NCBI GenBank assembly: GCA_009692045.1
Contig: SIAA01000017.1
Span: 1 to 39,054 of the forward strand
Reading direction: 5' to 3'
From: Phycisphaerales bacterium
GTDB lineage: Bacteria; Planctomycetota; Phycisphaerae; Phycisphaerales; SM1A02
Length of the DNA: 39,054 nt
Shown: positions 32,021 through 39,054 of the stretch, piece after piece
Numbering within the stretch: the stretch's first letter is position 1
How the letters are laid out: each line of letters starts with the position of its first letter
The notes under the pieces: model-generated
What the model saw: only the letters and a program-made list of their open reading frames with translations
Databases searched by the model: none
Told to the model about the DNA's origin: nothing
Translations under genes and position numbers: made by a program

Positions 32021-33680
32021 TCTGCACCGCCGAGTTTTACGCATCACTCTGCGCCCGCTCCTAGGCGTGGCGGCGACACTCGCGGTCAGCGGTTGCCAGA
32101 ACGAGTTGTTCGCACCCGAGGAGTCCGTGGCGCAGTTGGAGCCAGGTCGCATCGATCGCATCGAGCCCGTCGATGCCGGATCCCTGGCTCCCGGGGCGCG
32201 AGTCACTCCCGACGCGGCCCTCGAACGCGCCATCGAGTCCGGCTGGCATCCGCCTGTGTATCCCCAGAAGGCGGAAGTGTCGATTGAGTCGGTGCGAGTC
32301 TCCACACTGCAGAACAATCTGGACTTGAAAGTGCAGCGCTACAACCCCACGCTGGGTGTAACCAGACTCGACGCGGAGCTCGCCAAGTTTGAGGCGGTGT
32401 TGAATGCCTCCGCCACCCGCAACTCTAATGGCGTGCTCACCGATCTGGAGGAGGGGTCTCCGACGACCACGAACTCCGGGAGTCTCTCGGTTGATGTGCC
32501 GCTCGCCACCGGCGGCACCCTCAGCGCCGGAACACTTTTCAGCGAAACAGACAGCAATCTGTCCAACCTCTTGGGAGAGGAACCGTTCGAGGCGGGGATG
32601 GAGTTCTCCATCAGTCAGCCACTCTTGCGTGGGGCCGGCATTCGAACCAACACCGCGTCAATCCGAATCGCCAAGATCGATTCGCAGATAGTGGACTCCC
32701 GCACCAAGCTGGAGACCATTCGCATTCTGGCCAACGCCGACAAGTCCTACTGGGGCCTCTATCGCGCCTGGAGGCAACTGGGGGTGCGGGTGCAGCAGCA
32801 CGAACTTGCGGTTGAACAGCTGGCCCGCGCCAAGAGGCGCGTTGCCGCAGGAGACGCCGCAGAGATAGAAGTGGTGCGTGCAGAGAGCGGGTTGGGTTCA
32901 ACGATTGAGCAGGTCATCGTGGCCGACAACTCACTTCGCCTGCGCCAGCGCGAGCTGAAGCGCATCATGAACGACCCAGTTGTTACCGTGCAGTCCGATA
33001 CCGCGCTTCGGCCCATGTCTGATCCCAATCCGCTGGGATTGAATCTGGATGCTGCCCGTCTAACCGAGTTGGCCCTGGTGAATCGCATGGAGATGCTGGA
33101 GCTGGAACTGCAGCTGGCCATCGATGCCGAGCAGATTGACCTGCGGCGAAATGCGGCGCTCCCTCTGTTCACTCTGGACTTCAGTTACAACTATTCGGGT
33201 GACGACACTTCGCTGGGGAGTGCCTACGCCGCCATGGGAAACTCAGATGGATACGCCATCACCGCCAATGCCCAGGTTCCTCTGGGGAACGAAGCTGCCC
33301 GAGCGCGCATCAGCGGCGCCATCGCCACGCGATTGCAGCGGCTGGCAACGCGCGATGCGCGCCGACTCGCCATCATTCAAGAGACTTACAACGCGGTAGA
33401 TGCCGTGCAAAACGCCTGGCAGCGCATTCTGGCTGCCCGACTTGAGAGCACGCTAGCGGCGCGCACTCTAGCGGCGGAGCAGCGCCAGTTTGAACAGGGG
33501 ATCCGCACCAGCACCGATGTTCTCGATGCATCCGCGCGACTCGCCGATGCGCAGAGCCGCGAGGTTGACGCGCTCACGGGTTATGAAATCGCCCTCATTG
33601 ATCTGTCATTTGCCACCGGCACGCTTCTGGGCGGAGCCCACATTGACATTGCGGGCGAGAGGGTCCCCGATCCCGATTGA
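32013..33680 (+). CDS. TolC-like outer membrane efflux lipoprotein (second system)
   Basis: 555 residues, last gene of the exporter operon, overlapping the permease gene by 8 bases. The signal peptide ends in lipobox AVSGC (Cys about 28). After a linker with SLAPGARVTPDAALERAIESG come two OEP halves: SVRVSTLQNNLDLKVQRYNP, GMEFSISQPLLRGAG, long helices with QLGVRVQQHELAVEQLARA, then FTLDFSYNYSGDD, NAQVPLGNEAARARI and a second helical hairpin. It is about 100 residues longer than the first OEP and clearly not a recent duplicate of it. Confidence 0.92.
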   Translation: MSDLHRRVLRITLRPLLGVAATLAVSGCQNELFAPEESVAQLEPGRIDRIEPVDAGSLAPGARVTPDAALERAIESGWHPPVYPQKAEVSIESVRVSTLQNNLDLKVQRYNPTLGVTRLDAELAKFEAVLNASATRNSNGVLTDLEEGSPTTTNSGSLSVDVPLATGGTLSAGTLFSETDSNLSNLLGEEPFEAGMEFSISQPLLRGAGIRTNTASIRIAKIDSQIVDSRTKLETIRILANADKSYWGLYRAWRQLGVRVQQHELAVEQLARAKRRVAAGDAAEIEVVRAESGLGSTIEQVIVADNSLRLRQRELKRIMNDPVVTVQSDTALRPMSDPNPLGLNLDAARLTELALVNRMEMLELELQLAIDAEQIDLRRNAALPLFTLDFSYNYSGDDTSLGSAYAAMGNSDGYAITANAQVPLGNEAARARISGAIATRLQRLATRDARRLAIIQETYNAVDAVQNAWQRILAARLESTLAARTLAAEQRQFEQGIRTSTDVLDASARLADAQSREVDALTGYEIALIDLSFATGTLLGGAHIDIAGERVPDPD

Positions 33681-33683
33681 GAA

Positions 33684-33735
33684 GCAGGGAGCCAGCCGAG
33701 TGCCACTGAATGCACTCGCATGCTGAACCCCCTGC
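33684..33735. terminator. Nested hairpin between convergent exporter operon and ssrA
   Basis: An inner stem (33697-33703 with 33712-33718, CGAGTGC/GCACTCG) lies inside an outer GCAGGG/CCCTGC pair (33684-33689 with 33730-33735). It has no proper T-run in either direction, but it lies exactly between the two convergent transcripts and may act as a shared terminator. Confidence 0.4.
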
Positions 33736-33741
33736 AAAAAA

Positions 33742-34088
33742 TGGAGCCGGGGGGAGTCGAACCCCCGTGCCGGGCCAGTCATCAAGTCGCCTCTACGCGT
33801 GTAGTCGTCGGTTCTGTCTCGATTCAAGCTCCGCCGTCGACCGCGTGCTTTGAATCCAGATAGCCAGTTTTCTCAACTCCGTGGTGGATATCAGCCCACA
33901 GAATCCAGCCTGATAGGTTGCGGGTCCCTGCCTCATCAGGCATCGGGCAGGGAACCGTGCAGCCAATTAGGCTGCGAGTGCGAACTGCGTGTTGGCAGTT
34001 TTTGTTTTGCATCCTTTTTACGTGGCCGGGATGCTCCACGACGCGCCACGACAGGACGAACATGTCCGGTCGAACCCAGTTCGGCCCC
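33742..34088 (-). ncRNA. ssrA: Transfer-messenger RNA (tmRNA), tag ANTQFALAA
   Basis: About 347 nt. Read on the minus strand, the 5' end GGGGCCG pairs with the 3' CGGCUCC to make the seven-pair acceptor stem, with a G-U as third pair (the alanine identity element), discriminator A and no encoded CCA. The 5' conserved stretch (CTGGGTTCGACCGG) and the T-arm (GGGGGTTCGACTCCCCC) match the tmRNA consensus. The tag frame at 33997-33968 is GCC AAC ACG CAG TTC GCA CTC GCA GCC TAA, encoding Ala-Asn-Thr-Gln-Phe-Ala-Leu-Ala-Ala and stop, ending in the usual ALAA degron. After the tag, CCCTGCC/GGCAGGG is a pseudoknot stem. The molecule rescues ribosomes stalled on broken mRNA, with SmpB. A T6 run directly after the 3' end may help termination. 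Confidence 0.97.
33968..33997 (-). other. tmRNA proteolysis-tag reading frame (ANTQFALAA)
   Basis: The nine-codon resume frame inside tmRNA, GCC to GCC followed by TAA. The tag ends FALAA, the recognition end for ClpXP-type proteases; E. coli uses ANDENYALAA. Confidence 0.92.
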
Positions 34089-34112
34089 AGTTGTCAAAGA
34101 GCGAGAGGAAGC

Positions 34113-34140
34113 ATTATAGACACCTCCACCGCTATGGCAA
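34113..34140 (-). promoter_or_regulatory. Promoter of ssrA
   Basis: On the minus strand, TTGCCA (34140-34135), 16-nt spacer, TATAAT (34118-34113): five of six and six of six to the sigma-70 consensus. Transcription would start about 17 nt before the mature 5' end at 34088, leaving a short leader for RNase P to remove. It is the best sigma-70 match I found in the window. Confidence 0.8.
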
Positions 34141-34217
34141 ACTTCAAAAGCCCATGTTGGCAGGGTGGAGATTCGTACCGCTCCATCCATCAATCGCTCC
34201 GAACTGACAGAGCCTGC

Positions 34218-34245
34218 TTGGACTGAGGGCATACGGAGTTACACT
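34218..34245 (+). promoter_or_regulatory. Putative promoter of the 34268 gene
   Basis: TTGGAC, 16-nt spacer, TACACT (34240-34245). Transcription would start near 34252, just before the GGAGGA Shine-Dalgarno, giving a leader of about 16 nt. Confidence 0.4.
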
Positions 34246-34254
34246 TTCAACTCT

Positions 34255-34260
34255 GGAGGA
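34255..34260 (+). promoter_or_regulatory. Shine-Dalgarno deciding the TTG start at 34268
   Basis: GGAGGA lies 7 nt before TTG 34268. The next residues form a signal peptide, so the rare TTG start is well supported. Confidence 0.8.
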
Positions 34261-34267
34261 TTCACCT

Positions 34268-35668
34268 TTGAGCAAGCCCATTCACATTCTCAGCATTGCC
34301 TCCCTCGCGATTGTCACCGGAGTTATCTCCGCCCTTCCAGGAGACGGGGGCGGCTCCTCTCTCGTCATCGGCCCCGATGTGATCGTCGGGTCCGTGTCAG
34401 ATATTGCGAAGTACGGCACAGTGAGTGGCGTCTCCGCCTATGCGCTGGGCACTACCAGCTGCAACATCGGCGATCAGATTGCCTGGTGGATCGACACCGG
34501 TGCTGATGATGCTCACCATCCGGTGATTGCCCAGAACATCTATCGACTCAAGAACGGCCGTATGGAGCAGGTAGGAATGTCATGGGTCAAGCATGGATTC
34601 TGCGCGCTTGATGGCTCACTCTGCGGAACCTGCAACTCCGACCCATACGGATGCGATGCGCTCGGCGTCGGCTGCTCCGACCCCTATGGTGCCAGTTTGA
34701 ACGGAAGCCAGTCCTATCTCGGGCCCCGCTCCCAGATCAATGCAAATACGGGAGTGTTCCCATATCCATTCTCCGCTCCGGCAGCACCTGCCACCGTAGG
34801 GCGCCGCATCCAGGTTCTCATGGCCGATCTCGATCCCGCGCAGAACGCGGGGGCTTTTTACTTTGGAGAGGGCCACTACATCACAATCGATGACTGCAAT
34901 GCCGGCACCGACAACAACAATGGATCCTTCCGCCGCATTACCGTGGGTGCGATCTCATCAGGGTCTTACACGCTGTCCCTGACGGGCGGCACCTACATGC
35001 AGAAGTACGGCATTCATGCTTGGAAGGATCACGGCTTGGGCATTGGCATCCCCGACCCCAGCGTCACCATTGCCAATGCCGATGTTCAGGGCGATGGACG
35101 GTTCCACGTGGCAAGCAAGGTCACCTCGCTCGGTGGCGGTCAGTACCGCTACGACTATGCAGTGCACAATCAGAACAGCGATCGCTGCGCCCGCTCGTTC
35201 TCTGTGCCGGTGAACCCCGCGGTCATTGCCTCGGAGTTGTATTTCCATGGCGTGACCCATCACTCCGGTGAGCCCTTCGCCACCACTGCTTGGAGCAGTG
35301 GCCAGAGCGCCGTGGCGGTGGGCTGGGAGACGCAGAGCGTTACTCAGAATGCCAACGCCAACGCGATCCGCTGGGGAACGATGTTCAACTTCAGTTTCGT
35401 GTGCAACCGCGAGCCGGTCTCGGGCACTGCAAGTATCGGGTTGTTCAAAGCTGGCGCGGCTGGTGATCCGGTCAGTGTGTCGGTGACTGTGCCGGTTCCC
35501 AGCAGTCCCGCCAATCCTGCCGACCTTGATGGCAATGGAGTGATTGACGGAGCCGATCTCGGTGCGCTTTTCGCCAACTGGGGCGGCACAGGTGCGAGCG
35601 ACATCAACGCCGATGGCATCACAGACGGCGAGGACCTCGCCGTGCTCCTCGGCAACTGGACGGTTTGA
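34268..35668 (+). CDS. Secreted protein with dockerin-like C-terminus, function unknown
   Basis: 466 residues from a TTG start with a strong Shine-Dalgarno. Signal peptide MSKPIHILSIASLAIVTGVI, cleavage near residue 24. The body (about 25-400) is Gly/Ser/Asn/Cys-rich beta protein with YGTVSGVSAYALGTTSCNIG, a Cys cluster (CALDGSLCGTCNSDPYGCDA) and RRIQVLMADLDPAQNAGAFY; I recognise no enzyme motif. The last 50 residues carry two Asp/Asn repeats (DLDGNGVIDGADLGALFANW and DINADGITDGEDLAVLLGNW) of the same type as the protein at 26538, suggesting a shared sorting or anchoring route. The downstream Msr gene starts within or just after its stop. Confidence 0.85.
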   Translation: MSKPIHILSIASLAIVTGVISALPGDGGGSSLVIGPDVIVGSVSDIAKYGTVSGVSAYALGTTSCNIGDQIAWWIDTGADDAHHPVIAQNIYRLKNGRMEQVGMSWVKHGFCALDGSLCGTCNSDPYGCDALGVGCSDPYGASLNGSQSYLGPRSQINANTGVFPYPFSAPAAPATVGRRIQVLMADLDPAQNAGAFYFGEGHYITIDDCNAGTDNNNGSFRRITVGAISSGSYTLSLTGGTYMQKYGIHAWKDHGLGIGIPDPSVTIANADVQGDGRFHVASKVTSLGGGQYRYDYAVHNQNSDRCARSFSVPVNPAVIASELYFHGVTHHSGEPFATTAWSSGQSAVAVGWETQSVTQNANANAIRWGTMFNFSFVCNREPVSGTASIGLFKAGAAGDPVSVSVTVPVPSSPANPADLDGNGVIDGADLGALFANWGGTGASDINADGITDGEDLAVLLGNWTV

Positions 35669-35709
35669 GTTGGGGCACAATCCCATGCTCACCTATCGGA
35701 GCGCATAGT

Positions 35710-36831
35710 GTGACAAGGGTCGATCTACTTTCGCGTTCGATCGCTGGTTTCGTTGGCATCTCTCTAATCATCGGCGGCTTGGCGACATCATCAATGCAAA
35801 CTGGATCAGACAAGGCATCCTCTGGCTCCAACGCGGCCGCTGCGTCGGCGCCTAACAAGACCGCTTCGCGGCACAAGTACTCGGCATCAGGATTCGATGT
35901 AACTCCACTGGGGAAGGAGCGCGTGGAGGAACTGGCTGCGAAACTCACCCCCGAGGCTTTTCGCGTCACCCAAACTGCTGGCACCGAAGCGGCCTTCTGT
36001 GGCAACCTGGTTGACAACAAGACCGATGGCACTTACTGCTGTGTGGTTTGTGGATTGCCTCTGTTTGCCAGCAACGCCAAGTTTCATTCGGGAACCGGCT
36101 GGCCCAGTTTCTTCAAACCGTTCGATGACGCTCATCTTCGGGCCAAGGTTGACAGCACTCATGGGATGGTGCGCGACGAAATCAACTGCGCCCGCTGTAA
36201 CGCCCACCTAGGGCATGTATTCGATGACGGCCCCAAGCCGACAGGATTGCGCTTCTGTCTCAACAGCGCGGCGCTGGTGTTTTTTGCCACCGTAGCCACC
36301 ATGCCACCCGAGGGTTCCCCCGTGAAAACGCAAACTGCTTACTTTGCGGGGGGATGTTTCTGGGGAGTCGAGCACGCCTTCAGCATCGCGCCCGGAGTCG
36401 TCGACGCTGCCAGCGGCTATATGAATGGATCCACGGAGGGCCCAACCTACGCTGAGGTTTGCGCTCACAAGAGTGGCCACGCCGAGGCGGTTCGCGTGGT
36501 ATTCGATCCATCAGTGATCTCATTCCGGCAACTGCTGGAGGGATTCTTTCAGATGCATGATCCCACTCAGTTCAACCGGCAGGGCCCGGATGAAGGCGAT
36601 CAGTACCGAAGCGCCGTGTTCACATCTGACGATGCCCAGGCGACTGCGGCGCGGGCCTATGTGGCAGAACTCACCGCTAAGAATGCGTTCCCAGCCCGCA
36701 TCGTCACTCTCATCGAGCCAGCACGGAAGTTCTGGAAGGCTGAGGAATACCATCAAGACTATGTGGAGCGCACAGGTCGCGCCTGCCACCTCGGTCAGCC
36801 GTGGTGGCTTGTTGGTGCGACCGCCCGTTAG
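35710..36831 (+). CDS. Exported methionine sulfoxide reductase, MsrB-MsrA fusion
   Basis: 373 residues from the GTG at 35710; a TTG at 35665 would overlap the previous stop. An N-terminal hydrophobic segment (LLSRSIAGFVGISLIIGGLA) exports or anchors it. MsrB is first (about 50-195): zinc Cys pairs in YCCVVCG and NCARC, GTGWPSFF, and catalytic Cys183 in LRFCLNSAAL. MsrA follows (about 205-373): catalytic Cys216 in FAGGCFWGVEHAF, GYMNGSTEGPTY, and EEYHQDYV. Together the halves reduce both R- and S-sulfoxides of methionine, here probably repairing oxidised periplasmic proteins. The B-A order occurs in several bacteria; Neisseria PilB has A before B. No thioredoxin domain is fused; the exported redoxin at 4713 is far away. 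Confidence 0.95.
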   Translation: MTRVDLLSRSIAGFVGISLIIGGLATSSMQTGSDKASSGSNAAAASAPNKTASRHKYSASGFDVTPLGKERVEELAAKLTPEAFRVTQTAGTEAAFCGNLVDNKTDGTYCCVVCGLPLFASNAKFHSGTGWPSFFKPFDDAHLRAKVDSTHGMVRDEINCARCNAHLGHVFDDGPKPTGLRFCLNSAALVFFATVATMPPEGSPVKTQTAYFAGGCFWGVEHAFSIAPGVVDAASGYMNGSTEGPTYAEVCAHKSGHAEAVRVVFDPSVISFRQLLEGFFQMHDPTQFNRQGPDEGDQYRSAVFTSDDAQATAARAYVAELTAKNAFPARIVTLIEPARKFWKAEEYHQDYVERTGRACHLGQPWWLVGATAR

Positions 36832-36910
36832 TCGATTGTGTTTGTGAATGTGAGGGGATTTGCCATCGACCCATGCTCGGTGTGCGGGTGCGGATCGACA
36901 TCCCTATCGG

Positions 36911-36916
36911 TACACT
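36911..36916 (+). promoter_or_regulatory. Putative -10 box of the repeat protein gene (TACACT)
   Basis: TACACT ends 6 nt before ATG 36923 with no Shine-Dalgarno, the same layout as at 12281. Confidence 0.45.
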
Positions 36917-36922
36917 CCGCCA

Positions 36923-39054
36923 ATGACGAAGTTGAGTGTGACTCTCACCATTCGCGGCGCCATCGCAACTTCGTTCGGACTACTCCTGCTCGCCGCCGCC
37001 CTGCCTGCGCACGCTCAGATTGTGATTGATAGTGCCGGGCTCACAGCTGCTACTGACGCGGCGATCGGGCCGCCTGGGGAAAGTTTGATATTCAATAACA
37101 CCACCGGGGTGACACCAACGCTCTCCATCACCGGCGAGGTCATTTCGGCCCGCGACATCCTCCTCACCAATACCGGCAATATCTCTGTTGGGGGCGGGCT
37201 TTCATTCGCCGTCAGTGGGATTGTGTCGGGAACAGGCGGGCTCGAAGTCGGCGGTGCTGGAACCCTTACGCTCAGTGGAGTCAACACATATTCGGGCGGA
37301 ACTGAACTGACAGGCGGCGGGATTCTCTCCATTCGCGATAGTGTGAGCCTGGGCAGCTCGGCCGGCTCAATCGAGTTCAGCGGTCTCGGGGGACAACTTG
37401 CGGTGACTTCGTCCACCACGGTAGTTCAGGACATTCTGCTCACTTCGAGCGGGGCACTCTCAGCCGCCGTGGGTCAAACCGCGATCTTTGCCGGAGACAT
37501 CACAGGCGCAGGCGGGCTCACTGTTTCTGGCGCGGGCACCAAGGTACTCACGGGGACAAATACCTATCACGGCGGTACATCAATCGGAGGTTCGCTTTCT
37601 GTTGCCTCGGCGGCGAGCCTAGGCGATGCCGCAGGTTTGGGCATCACCTTCATGGGAGGCGGCGGGAGCCTGATTGTTACAGATTCAACTGTGATAACTC
37701 AAGACATCCTGCTGCTGGGAGCAGGAGGATTGGCGACCGCAGTTGGCGAGACGGCAACCTATTCGGGCATCATTTCCGGCGCGAGCAATCTCACTGTTTC
37801 GGGTGGGGGCACGACCGTGCTAACTGGTGCCAACCTCTATTCGGGAGGCACGATTGTGAGTGGCGTGGGAACTCTCTCCATTGGTGACGCGACAAGCCTC
37901 GGCTCGACGACGGGGATCACATTCAGTGGCGCCGGCGCGGGGCAGTTCGGAACCCTAGCTATCACGGGAACAACTACGGTCTCGCAAGACATCGCTTTGA
38001 CTGGCGACGGTGGTGTTAGCGCGGCGGCGGGGCAAACAGGCACGCTCACTGGCGCTATCGCCGGCGTGGGCAATCTGACAATTTCCGGCGCGGGCACTAC
38101 CGTGCTGGTCGGGACCAACACCTACACGGGTACGACTACAGTTGGCGCGGGAAGCACTCTGGCGCTGAGCGTGGGTGCTTTCAGTACCACCGAGTATTCG
38201 GGCGGATTGCTTGGGTCCGGCAGCCTCAGCATCACGGGCGGCGGGACGACGCTGCTGTCGGGAGAGAGCAACTTTTCTGGCGCAACTGCGATCGATGCGG
38301 GAAGCACTCTCTCTCTCGGCGTGGGAGCTGGGAACTCGGCGATCTATGCCGGAGCTATCACCGGATCAGGCGCCCTCGAAGTATCGGGAGCTGGAACGAC
38401 CATCTTCTCCGGCACGAACACCTATTCGAGCGGGACAGTTATCAATGGCGGCGGCACGCTTTCAATCAGTGCCGGCAGCAATCTTGGGGACGCGGCGGGG
38501 GCGGTGACCTTTGCCGTAGGTGCCGCAGGCGGCACGCTAGCGGTGTCGGCGACAACTGCAATTGCCCAGAACATCGTGCTGGACTCCAACGCCTCGCTCA
38601 ACACTGCTGGCGGCAGGACCGCGACTTTCAACGGCGTCATCAGCGGAGCGAACGATCTCACGATTGCTGGCACCGGCAATGCCGTGCTGGCGGGCATCAA
38701 CACCTTCACTGGTGCAACGAACATCTCCGGGGGCGGGACACTGTCGATCGCCTCGAACGGGGTGATTGGCGCAAGTTCGGGGATTGTGTTCTTCGCCGCG
38801 GGCGGAACCTTGAGTGTGACAGACACTGCGACGATCAGCAGTGATGTCTCCCTGCTCGTAGGCGGGACGATCGCCAGCGCGGCAGACGAAACGGTGACGA
38901 TGTCAGGCGTGATTTCAGGCGCAGGAAACCTGGCCATCTCTGGTGCGGGCACCACTGTGATTACGGGTCTGGCAAACACCTACACGGGTGCGACGATCCT
39001 CAGCGGTGCTGCAACGCTGAGATTGAGCGATCTCGCCACGCTCGGCACAAGCAG
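36923..39054 (+). CDS. Secreted autotransporter-type beta-strand-repeat protein, 3' end missing
   Basis: The frame runs without a stop from ATG 36923 to the window end (about 710 residues visible). A signal peptide is clear (ATSFGLLLLAAALPAHAQ). The rest is Gly/Thr/Ser/Ala-rich passenger made of tandem repeats; the diagnostic unit GAGTLTLSGVNTYSGGT of autotransporter-associated beta-strand repeats recurs at least eight times (near 37254, 37530, 37801, 38089, 38238, 38389, 38671, 38942), alternating with a T(T/A)xxxQDIxL strand. Such repeats build a long right-handed beta-helix on the surface. Whether an autotransporter barrel, a PEP-CTERM tail or a dockerin-like tail lies at the C-terminus cannot be seen. 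Low codon variety between units indicates internal duplication. Confidence 0.92.
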   Translation, partial: MTKLSVTLTIRGAIATSFGLLLLAAALPAHAQIVIDSAGLTAATDAAIGPPGESLIFNNTTGVTPTLSITGEVISARDILLTNTGNISVGGGLSFAVSGIVSGTGGLEVGGAGTLTLSGVNTYSGGTELTGGGILSIRDSVSLGSSAGSIEFSGLGGQLAVTSSTTVVQDILLTSSGALSAAVGQTAIFAGDITGAGGLTVSGAGTKVLTGTNTYHGGTSIGGSLSVASAASLGDAAGLGITFMGGGGSLIVTDSTVITQDILLLGAGGLATAVGETATYSGIISGASNLTVSGGGTTVLTGANLYSGGTIVSGVGTLSIGDATSLGSTTGITFSGAGAGQFGTLAITGTTTVSQDIALTGDGGVSAAAGQTGTLTGAIAGVGNLTISGAGTTVLVGTNTYTGTTTVGAGSTLALSVGAFSTTEYSGGLLGSGSLSITGGGTTLLSGESNFSGATAIDAGSTLSLGVGAGNSAIYAGAITGSGALEVSGAGTTIFSGTNTYSSGTVINGGGTLSISAGSNLGDAAGAVTFAVGAAGGTLAVSATTAIAQNIVLDSNASLNTAGGRTATFNGVISGANDLTIAGTGNAVLAGINTFTGATNISGGGTLSIASNGVIGASSGIVFFAAGGTLSVTDTATISSDVSLLVGGTIASAADETVTMSGVISGAGNLAISGAGTTVITGLANTYTGATILSGAATLRLSDLATLGTS
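37254..39000 (+). repeat. Eight-copy beta-helix repeat region
   Basis: Imperfect repeats of about 150-290 nt centred on GGCGCGGGCACNACNGTGCTN...AACACCTA. They are diverged at DNA level (roughly 60-80% by eye), so the protein repeat is older than the DNA repeat at 5230. Confidence 0.75.

Noticed and set aside
33824-34063. 79-codon and other small frames within 33600-34230
   Set aside because: They lie inside tmRNA; only the ANTQFALAA tag frame is expected to be translated.
38422-38979. Long minus-strand frames in the last 2 kb (also at 37015, 37837, 38122)
   Set aside because: They mirror the low-complexity repeats of the plus-strand protein and are Pro/Val-rich in the way expected from reversed Gly/Thr codons.
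1-39054. Search for defence systems, prophage, integrases, transposases and attachment sites
   Set aside because: No recognisable protein or terminal repeat was found; the window looks like ordinary core and envelope chromosome.

Overview
The window looks like chromosomal DNA from a planctomycete, most likely of the class Phycisphaerae. The lineage call is inference. It rests on two large secreted proteins that end in short dockerin-like Asp/Asn/Gly repeats (GDLDGNGTTDGGDLAGLL; NADGITDGEDLAVLLGNW), a Cys-rich CCDTAWDQIC module, a DUF1573-type secreted protein, a large array of autotransporter-type beta-strand repeats, two lipoprotein TolC-like factors that imply an outer membrane, and high-GC, tightly packed coding.

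Layout. 1-5.9 kb: the end of a gingipain/TIGR03790-like protein, an exported SGNH hydrolase, sucD, purM, a small membrane protein and an exported redoxin. 5.9-12.2 kb (minus strand): a tripartite ABC export operon in the order Cys-rich secreted protein, TolC-like lipoprotein, HlyD-like adaptor, ATPase, permease, permease, with the redoxin gene as a possible last member. 12.3-20.0 kb (plus strand): a mannoside cassette of GH38 alpha-mannosidase, sodium/solute symporter and GH2 beta-mannosidase, tightly packed and probably one operon. 20.1-26.4 kb: an unknown 154-aa protein, a formylglycine-enzyme-fold protein without the catalytic cysteines, a small lipoprotein, a SprT-like metalloprotease, malic enzyme, a DUF1573 protein and an alcohol-dehydrogenase-like (MDR) oxidoreductase. 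26.5-33.7 kb: a large secreted protein with a clear terminator, then a second tripartite ABC exporter (adaptor, ATPase, permease, TolC-like lipoprotein). 33.7-34.1 kb: an ssrA (tmRNA) gene on the minus strand encoding the tag ANTQFALAA, with a near-consensus promoter. 34.3-39.05 kb: another dockerin-like secreted protein, an MsrB-MsrA fusion, and the start of a very repetitive secreted beta-strand-repeat protein that runs off the window.

How it works together. Most genes are housekeeping or envelope functions. The two export systems differ in design: one has two FtsX-type permeases and the other a single MacB-type permease. The mannosidases lack signal peptides, so mannosides are probably imported by the symporter and cut in the cytoplasm. 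Several monocistronic or first-in-operon genes have a TANNNT box only 6-10 nt before the start codon and no Shine-Dalgarno sequence, which suggests frequent leaderless transcription. I see no CRISPR array, insertion sequence, prophage or defence system. The items most worth follow-up are the tmRNA, the leaderless-promoter pattern, the Cys-rich/ABC/redoxin cluster and the mannosidase cassette.
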